Part shown: one piece after another, positions 17,355 through 18,605 of the stretch | Layout of the letters: the number at the start of each line of letters is the position of its first letter | Numbering within the stretch: the stretch's first letter is position 1 | Origin: JBKHXU01 sp046565865 | GTDB taxonomy: Bacteria > Pseudomonadota > Gammaproteobacteria > Acidiferrobacterales > Sulfurifustaceae | NCBI GenBank assembly: GCA_046565865.1 | Contig: JBKHXU010000173.1 | Coordinates: 1-18,605, forward strand | Direction of reading: 5' to 3' | DNA length: 18,605 nt | Made by a program: the position numbers and the translations under genes | The notes under the pieces: generated by a model | Databases searched by the model: none | What the model was told of the DNA's origin: nothing | Seen by the model: only the letters and a program-made list of their open reading frames with translations

Positions 17355-18449
17355 ATGACCCCGGCACAGCACGCACCCGCCGCCATGGATTTCGCCCAAC
17401 TCGCCACCGACATCAAGGCATGGGGCCGCGCGCTCGGGTTCCAGCAGCTCGGCATCACCGACACCGAGCTGACCGTCGCGGAAAATCACCTGCACACGTG
17501 GCTCGCCGCCGGCCGCCACGGCGAGATGGGCTACATGGCCGCGCACGGCACCCGCCGCAGCCGACCGCACGAGCTGCAACCGGGAACGGTGCGCGTCATC
17601 AGCGCACGCTTGGATTATCTGCCGCGCGCGACCGACGCCGACGCGGTGCTGAACGACCGCACGCTCGGTTTCGTCTCGCGCTACGCCCTCGGCCGCGATT
17701 ACCACAAGCTGTTGCGCCAACGCCTGCAAAAACTCGCGACGCGCATCGAAGCCGCGGTCGGCCCGTTCCGCTACCGCGTATTTACCGACAGCGCGCCGGT
17801 ATTGGAAAAGGCGTTGGCGGAAAAGGCCGGGCTCGGCTGGATCGGCAAACACACGAACCTGATCACGCGCGACGCCGGTTCCTGGTTTTTCCTCGGTGAG
17901 ATTTACACCGACTTGCCGTTACCGATCGACACGCCGGCCACCGAACATTGCGGCACCTGCAATGCCTGCATCGATGTCTGTCCGACACAAGCCATCCTTG
18001 CGCCTTACCAACTCGACGCGCGCCGCTGCATTTCTTATTTAACGATCGAGCTGCGCGGTTCAATCCCTATCGAGCTGCGCCCGCTGATGGGCAATCGCAT
18101 CTACGGCTGCGACGACTGCCAGATGGTCTGCCCGTGGAACCGCTTCAGCCAGCAAAGCCAAGAACCCGACTTCGCCCCACGCCACACACTCGACGCGCCG
18201 AAACTCATCGAGCTGTTCGCCTGGACCGAAGCGGAATTCCTACACCGCACCGAAGGCTCCGCCATCCGCCGCATCGGCTACGAATGCTGGCTGCGCAATA
18301 TCGCCGTTGCCCTCGGCAACGCTCCGACCGCGCCGGATACCATCGTCGCGCTCAGCGGGCGTATTAACGATCCGTCGGATCTGGTACGGGAGCATGTGAT
18401 TTGGTCGTTGGAACGCCATTCCGCCAACGGCCTAGCCGACAGGCTCTAA
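17355..18449 (+). CDS. queG: Epoxyqueuosine reductase
   Basis: Last step of queuosine synthesis: cobalamin-dependent reduction of epoxyqueuosine to queuosine in the tRNA anticodon, in the cytoplasm. The protein has 364 residues from ATG at 17355. Early motifs are QLGITDTELT (31-40), RHGEMGYM and YALGRDYHKLL (110-120). The conserved Asp145 is in FTDSAPVLEKALAEKAGLGW. Two 4Fe-4S clusters are bound by C199, C202, C205, C209 and C252, C255, C259 (the second site in YGCDDCQMVCPWN). The C-terminal repeats (GSAIRRIGYECWLRNIAVALGN) match E. coli. ATG at 17343 would add four residues but has no ribosome-binding site; 17355 has a weak AGG. ATG at 17385 is the latest alternative. It diverges from nnr, as in E. 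coli. Confidence 0.96.
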   Translation: MTPAQHAPAAMDFAQLATDIKAWGRALGFQQLGITDTELTVAENHLHTWLAAGRHGEMGYMAAHGTRRSRPHELQPGTVRVISARLDYLPRATDADAVLNDRTLGFVSRYALGRDYHKLLRQRLQKLATRIEAAVGPFRYRVFTDSAPVLEKALAEKAGLGWIGKHTNLITRDAGSWFFLGEIYTDLPLPIDTPATEHCGTCNACIDVCPTQAILAPYQLDARRCISYLTIELRGSIPIELRPLMGNRIYGCDDCQMVCPWNRFSQQSQEPDFAPRHTLDAPKLIELFAWTEAEFLHRTEGSAIRRIGYECWLRNIAVALGNAPTAPDTIVALSGRINDPSDLVREHVIWSLERHSANGLADRL

Positions 18450-18605
18450 ATCGCGATTTTCGGGTAGAGTTTTATCAACCTCGCCGCTGTAACGGCGATT
18501 CACCTTGGCAACATCGCGCGATCGAAGACCGAACGCCAAGGATCGACTCAGGCCCGAAGAAGTAAGGGTTGCGCCTCTCTTATTTTGAGAATGCGGAATT
18601 AAGTT
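18450..18605 (+). other. Non-coding, inverted-repeat-rich region after queG (window edge)
   Basis: No gene is visible in these 156 bases. Three stems can be drawn: TCGCCG/CGGCGA with a 6-nt loop (18481-18498); CCTTGGC/GCCAAGG (18503-18509 with 18535-18541) enclosing the palindrome ATCGCGCGAT (18513-18522); and AAGTAAG/CTTATTT (18560-18566 with 18579-18585), which includes one G-U pair. The G-U pair forms only in a plus-strand transcript. It could be a leader of a gene beyond the edge, a small RNA, or the 3' UTR of queG. I do not recognise a riboswitch class. Confidence 0.35.

Noticed and set aside
18546..18570. Resemblance to the SRP (4.5S) RNA apical loop (CAGGCCCGAAGAAG)
   Set aside because: The GGAA tetraloop and its closing pairs do not form, and the rest of 4.5S RNA is absent.

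Overview
The window is a GC-rich, densely packed stretch of a proteobacterial chromosome. It carries 13 housekeeping genes and one secondary transporter. Gene order and protein sequence both point to a gammaproteobacterium. The block rpsB-tsf-pyrH-frr-uppS-cdsA-dxr-rseP-bamA has the Pseudomonas-like order; E. coli has dxr before uppS. map-glnD diverges from rpsB as in E. coli. nnr-tsaE-amiB diverges from queG, also as in E. coli. I cannot name a genus. I see no insertion sequence, phage gene, CRISPR array, tRNA or rRNA.

Layout. Positions 1-8704 (minus strand) hold one long tightly packed operon, read right to left: rpsB, tsf, pyrH, frr, uppS, cdsA, dxr, rseP and the first part of bamA, which runs off the left edge. 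Several junctions are 4-bp ATGA overlaps or gaps of a few bases. The operon joins translation (S2, EF-Ts, ribosome recycling factor), UMP kinase and envelope building (undecaprenyl diphosphate, CDP-diacylglycerol, MEP isoprenoid pathway, RseP protease, BamA). Positions 8705-8977 are a divergent control region with a good candidate rpsB promoter and a structured rpsB leader. Positions 8978-12436 (plus strand) hold map and glnD, with no gap between them.

Positions 12437-12490 are a short convergent spacer with no convincing terminator. Positions 12491-17117 (minus strand) hold nnr, tsaE, amiB and an NSS-family (LeuT-like) sodium symporter, also as one tight operon. Positions 17118-17354 are a divergent spacer with two elements resembling dispersed intergenic repeats plus a small GC hairpin. 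queG (plus strand) follows, and the last 156 bases (18450-18605) are non-coding but rich in inverted repeats.

No gene-free stretch exceeds 300 bases. I did not find a clearly new biological system. The points most worth a second look are the structured DNA after queG, the repeats between nnr and queG, the long tail on ribosomal protein S2 with its leader, and the transporter in the nnr-tsaE-amiB operon where E. coli has mutL.
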